Assembly (NCBI RefSeq): GCF_900217815.1
Contig: NZ_OBMT01000003.1
Location: 124,001 to 188,000 of the forward strand
From: Rhodobacter maris
Lineage (GTDB): Bacteria; Pseudomonadota; Alphaproteobacteria; Rhodobacterales; Rhodobacteraceae
Direction: 5' to 3'
DNA length: 64,000 nucleotides
Of this stretch, positions 26,380 to 35,501 are shown piece after piece. How positions within the stretch are numbered: position 1 is the first letter of the stretch; each line of letters starts with the position of its first letter. The position numbers were made by a program, and so were the translations under genes. The notes below the pieces were generated by a model. It did no database searches. It was not told where the DNA came from and saw nothing but the letters and a program-made list of their open reading frames with translations.

Positions 26380-28008
26380 TCAGCCTTCGGTCCTGTCCGC
26401 GTGGCCCGGAAGTTTCACCCCGTGCTTTTCCATGTAGGGGCGGAAGTAGTCGCGGAACGGGTCGAGCCCCTCGAACAGCATCAGGAATTCCTCGCGGTTC
26501 ATCACCAGCACCTTGGTGTCCTCGGCGGCATGCACGGTGGTGTGGCGGCGCGTGGCGCCCAAAATCATCCGCTCGCCAAAATGCCCGCCCGGGCCGATGG
26601 TGCGGGTGGTCCTGGCGCCGGTTTCCGGGTCGGTCCGCTCCATCTCCACCGCGCCCGAGATCACGGTGTAGAACCCGTCTGACCGGTCGCCCGCCTCGTA
26701 GATCCGGTCGCCCGCGCGGTAATAGATGTAGCGCATCGGCGGTTTCGGATGCGAGCGGAGCTGCACGAGGCTGCGCGCGCCCAAAAGATCGAGCGTCCAG
26801 TTGACCATCACGTTGATCCGCGTGCCCCAGCCGGGCAAGAGCGCGAGATAATAAGAGCGCCAGATGAACCACGCCGGGAAGCCGGTGAAATGGCGCCCCA
26901 TCACATCGGCGACGCCGCGTTTGGCGCCAAGCGAGGCGAGCGCGCCGCGCGATTCATAGGCAAAGGGTTGGGTCGGCTTGCCCTTGATCGCGGCGGCGAC
27001 ATTTTTCGCCAACCGCTTCGCCTCGCGCACGGCAAATTGCGCGGTGGGGGGGGCAAAGTCATTGCGGGCGCTGGCGCCTTCCTTCAGCGGTATGAGCGCG
27101 CAGTCCCCCAGTGCCCAGACATCGGGGCGCCCCTGCACCTGAAGCGAGCGCTCGACAACGATCCGCCCCTTGTCCATCGGCAGCCCCATCCGGGTGACAA
27201 CGGGCAGCGGCGCATTGCCGATCGTGGCTACCACGGTGCGGGTGTTGATCACCTCGCCATCGGTGGTGACAAGCTGACGATGGGTGCAGCTTTTCACCCC
27301 GGTTTTCAGCATCAGCTCGATATCGTGCTTCTGCAGATGCTCGCTGGCGTAATCGGCCAGCTCATCGGGCATCTCGCCCAGAATCCGCGGCGCGAATTCG
27401 ATCAGGAGCACCCGCACTTCGGAGGGTTTGATCTTCGGGTAGAAGGGCAGCGAGCGGTCGATCATCTCCTTCATCTCGCCCACGGTCTCGACGCCGGAGA
27501 AGCCGCCGCCCACAACGGTGAAGGTCAGTGCGCCGCGCTTGGTGTCGGGCAGCGCCGTCACCTGCGCATGTTCGAGCTGCTCGATCACATGGGCGCGGAG
27601 CCGCCGCGCATCCTCGAGCGTCTTCATTTTCAGCGCATGTTCCTCAAGCCCCGGCATGCGCGAGAAATCAGTGCCTTGGCCCAGAGCGATCACAAGGTGA
27701 TCATAGGGCACCTCGGTCGGGCGGCGCTGGATGCCCTGGAAGACAATCACCACCTTGCGGTCAAAATCGACGCTGTCGACCACCGCCTTGCGCACCGAGA
27801 TCCCCTTGAGGATGAAACGCAAGGGCGTGACCGCATGGGCGGGGGTGATGGAGCCCGCGCCGACCTCCGGCAAAAGCGGCTGGAACACGAAGTAGTTCTC
27901 GGCGTTGATCACCTCGATCTCGGCCTTGCGCCCGAGCGTGCGCCTGAGTGCGCGGGCCGCATACATGCCACCGAAACCACCCCCGAGAACAACAATCCGC
28001 TGCGTCAT
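26380..28008 (-). CDS. Type II NADH dehydrogenase with C-terminal cyclic-nucleotide-binding domain
   Basis: A 542-residue fusion. Residues 1-410 are NDH-2: an FAD motif at the start (VVLGGGFGGMYAARAL), YDHLVIALGQGTDF, an NADH-binding motif TVVGGGFSGVETVGEM, and DVWALGDCALIP. This part passes electrons from NADH to quinone without pumping protons. Residues 425-540 are a CAP_ED domain (YRAGDRIYEAGDRSDGFYTV) with a phosphate-binding-cassette-like HFGERMILGATRR. The ligand could be a cyclic nucleotide, or none. The start at 28008 has GGAGAG upstream; earlier ATGs overlap an AT-poor leader. Confidence 0.92.
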   Translation of the reverse strand: MTQRIVVLGGGFGGMYAARALRRTLGRKAEIEVINAENYFVFQPLLPEVGAGSITPAHAVTPLRFILKGISVRKAVVDSVDFDRKVVIVFQGIQRRPTEVPYDHLVIALGQGTDFSRMPGLEEHALKMKTLEDARRLRAHVIEQLEHAQVTALPDTKRGALTFTVVGGGFSGVETVGEMKEMIDRSLPFYPKIKPSEVRVLLIEFAPRILGEMPDELADYASEHLQKHDIELMLKTGVKSCTHRQLVTTDGEVINTRTVVATIGNAPLPVVTRMGLPMDKGRIVVERSLQVQGRPDVWALGDCALIPLKEGASARNDFAPPTAQFAVREAKRLAKNVAAAIKGKPTQPFAYESRGALASLGAKRGVADVMGRHFTGFPAWFIWRSYYLALLPGWGTRINVMVNWTLDLLGARSLVQLRSHPKPPMRYIYYRAGDRIYEAGDRSDGFYTVISGAVEMERTDPETGARTTRTIGPGGHFGERMILGATRRHTTVHAAEDTKVLVMNREEFLMLFEGLDPFRDYFRPYMEKHGVKLPGHADRTEG

Positions 28009-28121
28009 CTGGCTCTCCATCTGGCTGGCGCGTCCTAGCTGCCGCGCAGCATAGACGAAGCGCATCGATCTGCCAGACACTAATCTGGCATGGCCGCTCT
28101 TCGGGCGGGGCTGTGGCGCGG
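28009..28121. other. Short intergenic stretch upstream of ndh
   Basis: About 113 bases between the tctA stop and the ndh start, presumably holding the ndh promoter. No hairpin or operator stood out. Confidence 0.3.
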
Positions 28122-29615
28122 TTACGTCTTTTGCCGCGCCCGGCGCAGCACGCCGGCGAGCGAGAGCGCGATCAGCCCGGCGGTTGCCAGCACGAAGACC
28201 GCCGAGATCGGGCGTTCCAGAAACACCATCGGATCGCCCCGCGACACGAGGAGCGCGCGGCGCAGGTTGGTCTCGATCAGCGGCCCAAGGACGAAGCCCA
28301 GAAGCAGCAGGCCCGGGTTGAAGCGCGCCAGCGAGAGCGCATAGCCCGCAAGCCCGATCCCGGCGACGGCGAAGATGTCAAACACCGAGGCGCGCACCGA
28401 ATAGACCCCGAGGCAGACAAAGATCAGGATCGCGGGGTAAAGCCAGCGGAACGGAATTCTGAGCATCGAGACCCAGATCCCGATCAGCGGCAGATTGAGA
28501 ATGAGCAAGAGCAGGTTGCCGATGCCGAAGCTCGCCACGAGCCCCCAGAACATCTCCGGGCGCGCCTCAAGCATCATCGGCCCCGGTTGCACCCCGTGGA
28601 TGACGAGCGCGCCGAGCATCAGCGCCATGATCGGGTCGCCCGGAATGCCGAGCGTGAGGGTGGGCACAAAGGCGGTGATCGCGGCGGCGTTGTTGGCGGC
28701 CTCGGGCGCGGCGATGCCCTCGATCGCGCCGGTGCCGAAACGCTCGGGGCTGCGGCTCACGCGGCGCTCGAAAGCGTAGGAGAGGAAGGAGGAAATCGTC
28801 GAGCCGGTGCCCGGCAGTGCGCCAAAAAAGCTGCCCATCGTGGCGCCACGGAGCGCCGGGAAGGGCAGGCGGGCCAAATCTTCGCGCCGCGGCAAAAGCT
28901 CGCGCAGCCGCACCTTGGGCGGCACGCCGGTGCGCTCTGCCGTGCGGATATTGCCGATCACTTCGGAAACGCCAAAGAGCCCCATCGCGAGCGCGACAAG
29001 GTTGATGCCGTCCGAAAGTTCGGTCTGCCCGAAGGTGAAGCGCTGTGTGCCCGAGTTCACATCGGTGCCGATGCAGCCAAGGATCAGCCCGAGCACCACC
29101 ATCGCGAGCCCCTTCGCCGGGGCCGTGGCGCCGATAGTGGAGGCGGCGACAAGGCCGAGGATCATCATCGCCGCGTAATCCGCCGCGCCAAAAGCCGTTG
29201 CGGCATGGCTCAGCACTCCCGAAAGCGCGACCAGCACGCCGATGCCGAACATCGAGCCCAAAAAGCTCGCGCTCATCGAGGTGAAAAGCGCCACGCCCGC
29301 GCGGCCTTGGCGGGCAAGCGGGTAGCCGTCAAACGTGGTCACTGCCGATTGCGGCGTGCCGGGCAGGCGCAGCAGGATCGAGGCCACCGCGCCGCCATAT
29401 TGCGAGCCGTAATAGACGCCCGCGAGCATGATCAGCGCCGCCTCGGGGCTGAGGTAATAGGTGATCGGCAGCAGAAGCGAGATCGTCGCCATCGCGCCGA
29501 TGCCGGGCAGCACGCCTACGAAGGTGCCGAGCACCACGCCGAAGACGCAATAGACCAGCACACCCGGTTGCGTGACCGTGGCGAGCCCGTGCAGAAAACC
29601 CTCCCAGCCGGTCAT
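28122..29615 (-). CDS. tctA: Tripartite tricarboxylate transporter, large permease TctA
   Basis: A 497-residue inner-membrane protein with about 11-12 hydrophobic segments. It shows the TctA signatures VGVLPGIGAMATISLLLPIT, YYGSQYGGAVASILLRLPGT, and GALPGTGSTISSFLSYAFE. It forms the channel of a TTT-family secondary importer for carboxylates, working with TctB and the periplasmic TctC. It overlaps tctB by ATGA, showing translational coupling. The substrate (citrate, other dicarboxylates or aromatic acids) cannot be told. No TctD/TctE sensor pair lies nearby. Confidence 0.95.
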   Translation of the reverse strand: MTGWEGFLHGLATVTQPGVLVYCVFGVVLGTFVGVLPGIGAMATISLLLPITYYLSPEAALIMLAGVYYGSQYGGAVASILLRLPGTPQSAVTTFDGYPLARQGRAGVALFTSMSASFLGSMFGIGVLVALSGVLSHAATAFGAADYAAMMILGLVAASTIGATAPAKGLAMVVLGLILGCIGTDVNSGTQRFTFGQTELSDGINLVALAMGLFGVSEVIGNIRTAERTGVPPKVRLRELLPRREDLARLPFPALRGATMGSFFGALPGTGSTISSFLSYAFERRVSRSPERFGTGAIEGIAAPEAANNAAAITAFVPTLTLGIPGDPIMALMLGALVIHGVQPGPMMLEARPEMFWGLVASFGIGNLLLLILNLPLIGIWVSMLRIPFRWLYPAILIFVCLGVYSVRASVFDIFAVAGIGLAGYALSLARFNPGLLLLGFVLGPLIETNLRRALLVSRGDPMVFLERPISAVFVLATAGLIALSLAGVLRRARQKT

Positions 29616-30073
29616 TGCGCGCCCGTCCCGAAGCCCACGGGCCAGAGCGGCGCGGTCATCTTCAGCCCGAAATGGAAAACAAGGACGGAAAGCGCCGTGA
29701 TCACAAGCGCCAGAGCCAGCCGCCAGGCAATACGCCGGTCCGGTGCGGCGAGCGTGGCAATCAGCACCGCGCCAAAGGTCACGCCCACAAGGCCCATGCG
29801 CTCAAGCCCCGCGGCAAAAACCGCAATCGAGGTGAGCACGGCAAGCGTTTCTTTCCAGGCGAGGGTGAGTGTGCGCGCGCCCCGGCCCCAGGCCGAGAGC
29901 GCGATCACCGCGCCAAGCCCTGCAAGCCCTACTCCCAGCGCCGTGGGAAAGAAGCCCGGCCCCATCCGGCGCAGTGATCCAAGGTCATAGCTCGCAACGG
30001 CATAACCCGCCACGGCGAGGCCGATCAGCGTCAGGATCACCCCGCCGGCGAGGTCTTGCAGGTCGTGGCGCAT
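29612..30073 (-). CDS. tctB: Tripartite tricarboxylate transporter, small permease TctB
   Basis: A 153-residue membrane protein with four predicted helices, the usual size and topology of TctB. It begins GVILTLIGLAVAGYAV and has the conserved RMGPGFFPTALGVGLAGLG region. It pairs with TctA in the inner membrane. It starts 3 bases after the tctC stop and overlaps tctA by 4 bases, in the order tctC-tctB-tctA. Confidence 0.92.
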   Translation of the reverse strand: MRHDLQDLAGGVILTLIGLAVAGYAVASYDLGSLRRMGPGFFPTALGVGLAGLGAVIALSAWGRGARTLTLAWKETLAVLTSIAVFAAGLERMGLVGVTFGAVLIATLAAPDRRIAWRLALALVITALSVLVFHFGLKMTAPLWPVGFGTGAQ

Positions 30074-30076
30074 GGC

Positions 30077-31060
30077 TCAGGGCTTCGCGTCGATCCGGTC
30101 GAGCACGGCGCCCCAGATGGCGGTATCCTCGGTGATCCGGGTGGCGAGCGTCTCGGGCGTGCCGCCCGCGGCTTGCCAGCCCATGTCGATCAGCTTTTGC
30201 TGCACCGCCGGATCGGCGAGGATCACGTTGATCTCGGCATTGAGTGCGCTCACTACCTCGGGGGGCGTGCCCGCGGGCGCGATGAACGCATTCCAGAGTT
30301 CGGCGCGAAAATCGGCGGGCAGCCCCGCATGCCCGGCCATCACCGGCACCTCGGGGGTTTGCGGGAAGGGTTTCACCGAGGTCACCCCAAGGATTCGCAT
30401 CTTGCCTGCGGCCACATATTGCAGCGCCGCCGAGGGCGCCATGAAGCCCGCGTCGATCTCATGGCCGATGATCGCCGTCGTCACCTCTGCATACGAGGTG
30501 TAGGGGACATGCAGCATCTCCACGCCCGCGCGATCGGAGAACAGCTCCGCCGTCAGATGCGCGCCCGAGCCCTTGCCAACGGAGCCATAGGCCACGGCCT
30601 CCGGTTCTGCCTTGGCGAGCGCGATGAAGCCCGCCAGATCCTCGGCGGGGCTGTCGGCCGCCACGGCAAGAACCAGCGGCGAGGTGGCGATCAGCGCCAC
30701 CGGTGCAATGTCCTTGGCCACGTCATAGCCAAGATCGGGGGTGAGCCGCGGCGCGGTGGTCATCGGCCCGTTGATCGTGGTGCCGAAGGCGGTGCCCGCC
30801 GCTTTCGCATGCAGCATCTGCTGCACACCGATCACCCCGCCCGCGCCGGGTTTGTTTTCGATCACGATCGGCTGGCCAAGCTTGGCGGCCAGCGGTTCGG
30901 TGATGATCCGCGCCAGCAGATCGGGCGAGGAGCCGGCGGGAAAGCCCACAAAAACATGCAGCGGCTGATCGGGCCAGCCCTCCGCCAGAACAGGCAGGGC
31001 AGAGGTGCCAAGGGCGAGGGCAGCGGCGCCCATCAGGGCCGCGCGACGGGTCAGGGTCAT
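30077..31060 (-). CDS. tctC: Tripartite tricarboxylate transporter substrate-binding protein TctC
   Basis: A 327-residue periplasmic binding protein. The signal peptide ([15 protein letters not shown]) carries an N-terminal RR but no full Tat motif, and ends near ALPVLAEG. The mature part has [19 protein letters not shown] and [16 protein letters not shown], both typical of the Bug/TctC family, then [17 protein letters not shown]. It delivers a carboxylate to TctAB. GGAGG precedes the ATG at 31060. Divergent from mtnA. Confidence 0.95.
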   Translation of the reverse strand: MTLTRRAALMGAAALALGTSALPVLAEGWPDQPLHVFVGFPAGSSPDLLARIITEPLAAKLGQPIVIENKPGAGGVIGVQQMLHAKAAGTAFGTTINGPMTTAPRLTPDLGYDVAKDIAPVALIATSPLVLAVAADSPAEDLAGFIALAKAEPEAVAYGSVGKGSGAHLTAELFSDRAGVEMLHVPYTSYAEVTTAIIGHEIDAGFMAPSAALQYVAAGKMRILGVTSVKPFPQTPEVPVMAGHAGLPADFRAELWNAFIAPAGTPPEVVSALNAEINVILADPAVQQKLIDMGWQAAGGTPETLATRITEDTAIWGAVLDRIDAKP

Positions 31061-31257
31061 GGGGTTCCTCCGGTCTTGCTCGTTGCGCAGAACAGATACC
31101 ACTGGGGCGGGGAATGCAATTGCAAAGGGGTGCATGGCAGGGATGCACCCGGACCCATCGTCGCAGGCCCCTTCGGGCGGGGCGTCAAATGTCATTTCGG
31201 TTTGACATCTGGCGGCTCAGCGGAAATCTTCGGCGCGAACCCGCGCAGGAGGATGAC
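31061..31257. promoter_or_regulatory. Divergent region tctC / mtnA
   Basis: About 197 bases containing both promoters. TTTGACATCT near 31200 could be a -35 element for mtnA. No riboswitch-like structure (for example a SAM aptamer) was recognised. Confidence 0.35.
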
Positions 31258-32361
31258 ATGAAGATCGACGGAACCCATTATCGCACGATCTGGCAGGATG
31301 CTTCCGGCGTGGTGCAGGTGATCGACCAGCGCTGGCTGCCGCATGAGCTGCGCATCGTTCCGCTTGAAAGCCGCGCCGATTTCGCCGTGGCGATCCGCGA
31401 CATGTGGGTGCGCGGCGCGCCGCTCATTGGCGCGGCGGCGGCTTGGGGTGTGGCGGTGGCGATGCGCGAGGATCCCTCCGATGCCGGGCTCACCGAAACA
31501 TGGGAAGTGCTGCACGAAACCCGGCCCACGGCCATCAACCTGCGCTGGGCGCTCGATGAAATGGTGCGGGTGCTGCGCCCCCTGCCGCCTGCCGCGCGCG
31601 CCGCGGCCGCGGCCAAACGCGCCGCCGAGATCTGCGACGAAGACGTGGAGATCAACCGCAACATCGGGCTCCATGGGCTTGAAATCATCAAGGCGATTGC
31701 CGCGAAAAAACCGGGCCAGACGGTGAACATTCTCACCCATTGCAATGCGGGCTGGCTGGCCACGGTGGATTGGGGCACCGCCACCTCGCCCATTTATCAC
31801 GCCCATGAGGCGGGGATTCCGGTCCATGTGTTTGTGGATGAAACCCGCCCGCGCAATCAGGGCGCCCAGCTCACCGCGTGGGAGCTCAACCACCACGGCA
31901 TTTCGCATGCGCTGGTGGTCGATAACGCGGGCGGGCATCTGATGCAGCATGGCGAGGTCGACATGGTGATCGTCGGCACTGACCGCACCACCGCGCAGGG
32001 AGATGTGTGCAACAAGATCGGCACCTATCTGAAAGCGCTCGCGGCGCGTGCGAATTGCGTGCCCTTCTATGTGGCGCTGCCCTCGCCAACGATCGACTGG
32101 CGCGTGGTGGACGGGGTGAAAGAGATCCCGATTGAGGAGCGCACCTCCGACGAGGTGACCCTCGTGCAGGGGCGCGGTGCCGATGGCAAGATCGCGCTGG
32201 TTCAGATCTCGCCCGATGGCACGCCCGCGCGCAACCCGGCCTTTGACGTGACGCCCGCGGGGCTCGTGACCGGGCTTTTGACCGAGCGCGGGCTTTGCCC
32301 CGCCGAGGCGGGCGCGATGGGCACGATGTTCGCCGATCTGAAAGCCGCGATGCTCGGCTGA
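31258..32361 (+). CDS. mtnA: S-methyl-5-thioribose-1-phosphate isomerase
   Basis: A 367-residue eIF2B-like isomerase that turns 5-methylthioribose-1-phosphate, or 5-deoxyribose-1-phosphate, into the ribulose phosphate. It has [15 protein letters not shown], the catalytic cysteine in [11 protein letters not shown], and [19 protein letters not shown] with the catalytic Asp. AGGAGG lies 5 bases before the ATG. No mtnK kinase, mtnP phosphorylase or standard methionine-salvage genes are adjacent. A SorC regulator and an aldolase/dehydrogenase fusion follow, suggesting a 5-deoxypentose or thioribose dissimilation route. Confidence 0.93.
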   Translation: MKIDGTHYRTIWQDASGVVQVIDQRWLPHELRIVPLESRADFAVAIRDMWVRGAPLIGAAAAWGVAVAMREDPSDAGLTETWEVLHETRPTAINLRWALDEMVRVLRPLPPAARAAAAAKRAAEICDEDVEINRNIGLHGLEIIKAIAAKKPGQTVNILTHCNAGWLATVDWGTATSPIYHAHEAGIPVHVFVDETRPRNQGAQLTAWELNHHGISHALVVDNAGGHLMQHGEVDMVIVGTDRTTAQGDVCNKIGTYLKALAARANCVPFYVALPSPTIDWRVVDGVKEIPIEERTSDEVTLVQGRGADGKIALVQISPDGTPARNPAFDVTPAGLVTGLLTERGLCPAEAGAMGTMFADLKAAMLG

Positions 32362-32389
32362 GGCCGATAAGGCCGGGCGCTCTGCGGCA

Positions 32390-33361
32390 CTACCCCGCCG
32401 CGAGCAGCGCCTCCGCTACGCGTGTTGAGGTAGCAAGATGGGTGACATAGCCGCCGCGGATCGCGGCCAGGCTTGGCGCCACCTTGTCGCGCCCCGGCAC
32501 CACCAGAAGCCCCATCTCGAGGCCGACAAGCCGGGGCAGTTCGATGCCGATCATCCGCGCCTCGGCCGGGCCGGGAAGCGCGCGCCCCTCGGCGTCGACA
32601 AAGCGCCCGCAGATCACCCCAACCGCGCCCTGCGCCACCTGCGCCGCGAGATCCGCGCGCGAGGCGAGCCCGCTTTCGACCACATGGCTCTCTGCCGTCA
32701 CCGTGCCGGCGGAAAAGAGGAGCTTGTTGACCTGACCAAGCGCCTCAAGCTGGCGCTTCAATATCGGTTCCTCGCGCAGCTCCGCGGCCAGCTCCGCCCG
32801 GCTCAGGATCGCGGGCGCATGGAGGTTGAGGCAGCGCGCGCCGAGCCGTTGCGCCAGCCGGGTCGAGCAGGCCTCGGCGGTAAACCCGTAAGGCGTTGCC
32901 ATGGAACCCACGAGTTGCAGCACGCTCAGATCGGCAATCACCTGCGGCTCAACCAGTTCGGCAAGGTCGTAGACGGTGCGGCCCCAGGCCACGCCGAGCC
33001 GGTCGCCCGGTGCGAGCAATTCGGGCAACCATTGCGCCGCGCCCCGCACCACCCGCGCGAAGGTGCCCTCCGCATCGCAGCCCTCGTCGGGCACGACCCA
33101 GGCGCCCGCGATCCCGAACCGGTCGCACAGCTCCAGCGCGAGGCGATGCGTGGTGAAGGCCGGCGCGGCAAGGGTGATGCGGATCAACCCGGTCTCCCGC
33201 GCCTCTTGCAGATAGTTCACCACCGTGGCGCGCGAGATGCCGAGCGCCTCGGCGATCTCCTGCTGGTTGCGGCCATCGTGGTAATACATCCACGCCACCT
33301 CGATCACCGCATTCTCGCCCCGCCCGCGCCCGAGACTGCGTCGTTTCGCGCCTGCCGTCAT
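32390..33361 (-). CDS. SorC/DeoR-family sugar-binding transcriptional regulator
   Basis: A 323-residue regulator. The N-terminal helix-turn-helix (QQEIAEALGISRATVVNYL) is followed by a large sugar-phosphate-binding domain with VAWGRTVYDLAELV and the family motif VGVICGRFVDAEG. SorC proteins usually respond to a phosphorylated sugar and act on a nearby divergent promoter. Here the divergent gene is the aldolase/dehydrogenase, 85 bases away, and mtnA converges from the other side. The start at 33361 (MTAGAKRRS) is chosen because further upstream codons enter the shared promoter. Confidence 0.9.
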   Translation of the reverse strand: MTAGAKRRSLGRGRGENAVIEVAWMYYHDGRNQQEIAEALGISRATVVNYLQEARETGLIRITLAAPAFTTHRLALELCDRFGIAGAWVVPDEGCDAEGTFARVVRGAAQWLPELLAPGDRLGVAWGRTVYDLAELVEPQVIADLSVLQLVGSMATPYGFTAEACSTRLAQRLGARCLNLHAPAILSRAELAAELREEPILKRQLEALGQVNKLLFSAGTVTAESHVVESGLASRADLAAQVAQGAVGVICGRFVDAEGRALPGPAEARMIGIELPRLVGLEMGLLVVPGRDKVAPSLAAIRGGYVTHLATSTRVAEALLAAG

Positions 33362-33446
33362 CGTCGCCCTCCGCTTTCGCCGTTTGACAAAGATAGGTGA
33401 CAAAAGTAAGGAAATCCAGCCGATATGCCGAGCCGGGAGGGAGACC
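33362..33446. promoter_or_regulatory. Divergent promoter with repeated TGACAAA elements
   Basis: Between the SorC regulator and the aldolase gene, TTTGACAAAG and GGTGACAAAAG occur 11 bases apart (about 33383-33408). This one-turn spacing is suited to a SorC operator. TTTGACA could also serve as a -35 element for the aldolase gene. Confidence 0.5.
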
Positions 33447-35486
33447 ATGATCCGCAACCTCTGGAACGATGCCGATGCAAGGGCCGCCGCAGGGCAGGGG
33501 CTTTTGGCCGAACGGCTCTACAGCGCAAGGCTGATCGGCTCGGACCCGGAATTGGTGCTCCATGGCGGGGGCAACTGCTCGCTCAAGACCTCGGCGCAGG
33601 ACATTTTTGGCGAGAGCGTCGAGGTGCTGCATGTCAAGGGCTCGGGCCATGACCTTGCCACGATCGACGCTGCAGGCATGCCCGCGGTGCGGCTTGCGCC
33701 GATGCTGGGGCTGAAGGCGCTCGAGACGCTGGAGGATGACGCGCTGGTGAAGGCGCAGCGGTTGAACTTGCTGGACCCTTGGGCGCCCAACCCCTCGGTC
33801 GAGATGCTGCTGCATGCCTGGATGCCGCATCCTTTTGTTGATCACACCCATGCCACGCCCTTCCTCGTGCTGGCGAACCTGCCCGAGGTGGAGGCGGTGC
33901 TGCGCGAGCTTTTTGGCGGCAAGATCGCGCTTGTGCCCTTTGTCAAACCGGGCTTCGGGCTGGCCAAGGCCGCCGCCGCGGCGTTTGAGGCGGCCCCCGC
34001 GTGCGAGGGGCTCCTGCTCAAAAACCACGGCCATTTCACCTGGGGGCCGGATGCGAAGACGAGCTATGACCGGGTGATAGGTCATGCGAATACCGTCGCG
34101 GCTTGGCTCAAGGATCGCCGCCCGGCAAAGCTCATCCCCGCCGCCGCGCTGCCGGTGGCCGAGGTTGCGCCGGTGCTTGCCAGTCTGCGCGGTGCGCTCG
34201 CCACCGCTTTGCCCGAAAGCGCCGCGCTGCCGGTTCTGGATCTGCGCGCCGATGACGATACCCGCGCTTTCTGCGAACGCCCCGATCTGGAGCGGCTCGC
34301 CACGCTCGGCGTGGCCACGCCCGACCATGTGATCCGCACCAAGGGCGAGGTGCTGGTGCTGCGCCGCGAGGCGCAAACCCCCGAGCGGATGCGGCAGGCC
34401 GTGGCCGATTGGGGGGCGCGCTATACCGCCGCTTTCGAGGCGCACAAGCACCGCTTTGGCGGCCCGGTCACGATGCTCACCCCGCTTCCGGGGCTGGTCT
34501 GGCTCGAAGGCATCGGCGCCGTCGGCGTGGGCGCCGATGCGAAAGCGGCGCGGATTGCGGCGGACATTGGCGATCAATCGGCCCGCGTGAAGGCGGATGG
34601 CGTGGCGGTGGGGGGCTTTGCCTCCATTTCCCCCGCCGATCTCTTCGACATGGAATATTGGCCGCTTGAGCTTGCCAAACTCGGCACGGCCAAGCCCAAG
34701 CCGCTCGCGGGCCGGGTGGTGCTGGTCACGGGCGGCGCGGGCGCCATCGGCATGGCGACGGCAGAGGCCTTTGCCGCCGAGGGCGCCGCGATCTTTATTG
34801 TCGACCGGCCCGGCGAGGTGCTCGATCAGGCGGTGGCGAAGCTTGGCCGCGATCATGGCGGGTATGGCTGCGACATCACCCAGACCGGCGCGCCCGCGCA
34901 AGCGGTTGCGGCCTGTGTGGCGCGCTTTGGCGGGCTCGACATTCTCGTTTCCAACGCGGGCGCGGCGATCAACGGCGATATTGCCACGCTGGACGATGCG
35001 GTCCTGCGCGGGAGTTTCGAGCTCAATTTCTTCTCGCATCTGGCTTTCGCGCAGGCGGCCATCGCCACCTATCGCGCGCAAACCGGCACACGGGGGGGGC
35101 GCGGGGCCGAGCCGGGGCAGATCCTGTTCAATGTCTCGAAACAGGCGGTGAACCCGGGCAAGGGCTTTGCCGCCTACGGCCTGCCCAAGGCCACGCTTTT
35201 CTTCCTGCTGCGCCAGCTTACGCTCGAACACGGCGCGGAGGGGATCCGGGTGAACGGCATCAATGCCGATCGGATCCGCTCGGGCCTGCTCACCCCCGAG
35301 ATGATCGCCGCGCGCTCCGCCGCACGGGGGCTTGATGCGGGAAGCTACATGGCGGGCAACCTGCTCAAGGCCGAGGTCGAGGCGCGCCATGTGGCAGAGG
35401 CCTTCGTGATGCTGGCAAAGGCGGAGCGCACCACGGGCCATGTGATGACGGTCGATGGCGGGAATATCGAGGCGGCGCTGCGCTGA
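33447..35486 (+). CDS. Bifunctional class II aldolase / short-chain dehydrogenase (RhaD-like)
   Basis: A 679-residue fusion. Residues 1-390 are a class II aldolase/adducin domain, with metal-binding HTHATPFLV and a second histidine region LLKNHGHFTWG. Residues 420-679 are an SDR domain with VVLVTGGAGAIGMATAEAF, ILVSNAGAAI and catalytic YGLPKATLFFLL. The family includes the rhamnulose-phosphate aldolase/lactaldehyde dehydrogenase fusion, which cleaves a ketose-1-phosphate to DHAP and an aldehyde and then oxidises or reduces the aldehyde. No rhamnose isomerase or kinase is present; mtnA lies close by. GGGAGGGAG precedes the ATG. Confidence 0.9.
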   Translation: MIRNLWNDADARAAAGQGLLAERLYSARLIGSDPELVLHGGGNCSLKTSAQDIFGESVEVLHVKGSGHDLATIDAAGMPAVRLAPMLGLKALETLEDDALVKAQRLNLLDPWAPNPSVEMLLHAWMPHPFVDHTHATPFLVLANLPEVEAVLRELFGGKIALVPFVKPGFGLAKAAAAAFEAAPACEGLLLKNHGHFTWGPDAKTSYDRVIGHANTVAAWLKDRRPAKLIPAAALPVAEVAPVLASLRGALATALPESAALPVLDLRADDDTRAFCERPDLERLATLGVATPDHVIRTKGEVLVLRREAQTPERMRQAVADWGARYTAAFEAHKHRFGGPVTMLTPLPGLVWLEGIGAVGVGADAKAARIAADIGDQSARVKADGVAVGGFASISPADLFDMEYWPLELAKLGTAKPKPLAGRVVLVTGGAGAIGMATAEAFAAEGAAIFIVDRPGEVLDQAVAKLGRDHGGYGCDITQTGAPAQAVAACVARFGGLDILVSNAGAAINGDIATLDDAVLRGSFELNFFSHLAFAQAAIATYRAQTGTRGGRGAEPGQILFNVSKQAVNPGKGFAAYGLPKATLFFLLRQLTLEHGAEGIRVNGINADRIRSGLLTPEMIAARSAARGLDAGSYMAGNLLKAEVEARHVAEAFVMLAKAERTTGHVMTVDGGNIEAALR

Positions 35487-35501
35487 GGCGCGACGCCCTT
35501 T

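Noticed and set aside
27948-29990. Plus-strand 680-codon frame opposite tctA and tctB
   Set aside because: Highly charged antisense translation; tctA and tctB are well supported on the minus strand.
32949-35441. Minus-strand 830-codon frame opposite the aldolase/dehydrogenase
   Set aside because: Antisense shadow; the plus-strand gene has aldolase and SDR motifs and a good ribosome site.
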